A stretch of DNA of 64,000 nucleotides from Nematostella vectensis. Lineage: Eukaryota > Cnidaria > Anthozoa > Actiniaria > Edwardsiidae. Position 1 is the first letter of the stretch; each line of letters opens with the position of its first letter. The stretch covers positions 16,009,408-16,073,407 of the forward strand of contig NC_064046.1 in assembly GCF_932526225.1 (NCBI RefSeq), in the 5' to 3' direction. This document shows, in pieces, positions 63,108 to 64,000 of the stretch. Under the pieces are notes generated by a model. It saw only the letters and a list, made by a program, of their open reading frames with translations, was not told the origin of the DNA and did not search any database. Made by a program: the position numbers and the translations under genes.

Positions 63108-64000
63108 TTATTTTTGCGCAAAACCTATCAGGATTAAGGGGTTGTCCAGCACAAAGAAAAAAAACGAACTAAAAAAAAAGCTCATTGGCCTGGGATCGAA
63201 CCCGGTCTGAAGAACAAAACGGAAACCATACATACGGATTACCCAATCGGTATGGCAGCACAAGGCTTTTACCGAAGGCTGTAAAGAACCCGAAGTCCCC
63301 AAGCGCATTAATGGGGAGGACAATAACCAGGATCCCAGGCCTGTAATACGGTTACGCCACGCACAGCTCGCCGAGATTGTGGATGACAAAAAATAGAGGT
63401 CTATTTGGGCGTCTTGGGTACCTTGGGGACTCGCCATGCGCACGGGCGCATCTCTTTTATTGTGTACATGACATCAAATTATCGAAGAAAAAAGACGCTG
63501 TTTTGGTATCATGTGAAAAGCATAAAATAAATAGAAATAAAGACGTAAGGGGGGAGAATATTGACATATTCATATTAGAATATTGACAAAATCCGCAATA
63601 TTGTCTACGCTGATTAAGTGAAGCTGTATTTTACTTTAAAGGGGCAGCAGCATAGTACTGCGCATGTCTGGAGTCAGTGTTTATTGTAGGCTTTTCAGTG
63701 TCTACAAACAGTTAAACTTTTTAAAAGCTGTTAATACTTTATTAAATAATATGCAATATTGTATTGAAAACTATGTTAATGGACAGTTTGTGGTCATTTT
63801 TTTTGTTTTGTTTAAAGTCTCCCACATGTACCAAAAGCTCATAAGTCAGTATTAGAATTTCACTAAAGTACATTGTGTCAGGGCTCTAGAGCTATTTCAA
63901 ATCTTTTAAACATGACACTCCCCCTTTAAAGGAAAGTAAAAAAAAAATCAAAATTGTTGGTAAGGGTTTCTGTTGTGTTTGTTTTCTTTTTAGTTTTGTT
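63108..64000. repeat. Array 2 unit U16, partial (893 bp, 58-bp deletion)
   Basis: Carries the same 58-bp deletion as U5 and U11 (point near 63303) and is cut by the window end before the (AT)n tract and MITE position. Confidence 0.9.

Larger units (their letters stand above)
32861..64000. repeat. Satellite array 2: 15 complete units and 1 partial unit of ~2.0 kb
   Basis: TTGCGCAAA recurs with GCGC at 32869, 34881, 36957, 38957, 41033, 42977, 44980, 46995, 49067, 51087, 53155, 55099, 57101, 59108, 61116 and 63116. Unit lengths are 1944-2076 bp. Length differences come from an (AT)n tract, a 72-bp presence/absence segment and a 58-bp deletion. The sequence is unrelated to the 547-bp monomer apart from the tRNA-like motif. 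Each unit has one GGATCC, so a ~2-kb BamHI ladder is predicted. The array runs past the window end. Confidence 0.97.

Noticed and set aside
32861-64000. rDNA, 5S, snRNA or spliced-leader gene cluster
   Set aside because: A 2-kb tandem unit could suggest one, but I found none of the conserved sequences of 5S, U1, U2 or U6 on either strand, and only a partial tRNA T-arm.
1-64000. Telomeric repeats or subtelomere
   Set aside because: No run of TTAGGG, TTAGG or similar telomere motifs is present in either array or at the junction.

Overview
The window is repetitive, AT-rich eukaryotic DNA, almost certainly from an animal. It holds two abutting tandem-repeat (satellite) arrays and no recognisable host protein gene, rRNA gene or intact tRNA gene. 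The metazoan inference rests on the C-terminal part of a non-LTR retrotransposon reverse transcriptase, a piggyBac-like MITE signature and pseudo-tRNA modules. A marine or other invertebrate is plausible, but the species cannot be named from the sequence.

Region 1 (1-32857) is 59 head-to-tail copies of a monomer of about 547 bp, plus the first bases of a 60th. On the minus strand each monomer carries a tRNA-like segment (exact Pol III B box in most copies, tRNA-like spacing, then a T-run), several short inverted repeats and an A-rich tract. Monomers fall into recognisable types that recur in the same order. An 8-monomer order is partly repeated at a 4.37-kb offset in the first 9.8 kb. A 13-monomer block occurs twice (about 9830-17518 and 18067-25174), and a looser 8-monomer repetition fills 25175-32286. 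One monomer of the first 13-mer block is interrupted by a 588-bp 5'-truncated LINE (16492-17079) that is absent from the second block.

Region 2 (32861-64000 and beyond) is 15 complete copies and one partial copy of an unrelated unit of about 2.0 kb. Each unit has a minus-strand tRNA T-arm-like motif followed by a T-run, a relatively GC-rich segment with two perfect hairpins, an (AT)n microsatellite and, in all 15 complete units, a 117-bp TTAA-flanked MITE-like insertion. Units U1-U6 and U7-U12 form a six-unit higher-order repeat of about 12.1 kb, with internal mosaicism from exchange between units.

The arrays meet at a 3-bp microhomology (TTA, 32858-32860), with both broken in or beside their tRNA-like modules. 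The organisation (two satellite families, higher-order repeats, local homogenisation, nested transposons) fits pericentromeric or other heterochromatin, which is an inference. Short open frames recur in every unit, but most lack an ATG and some copies are broken, so I treat them as by-products of the repeats.
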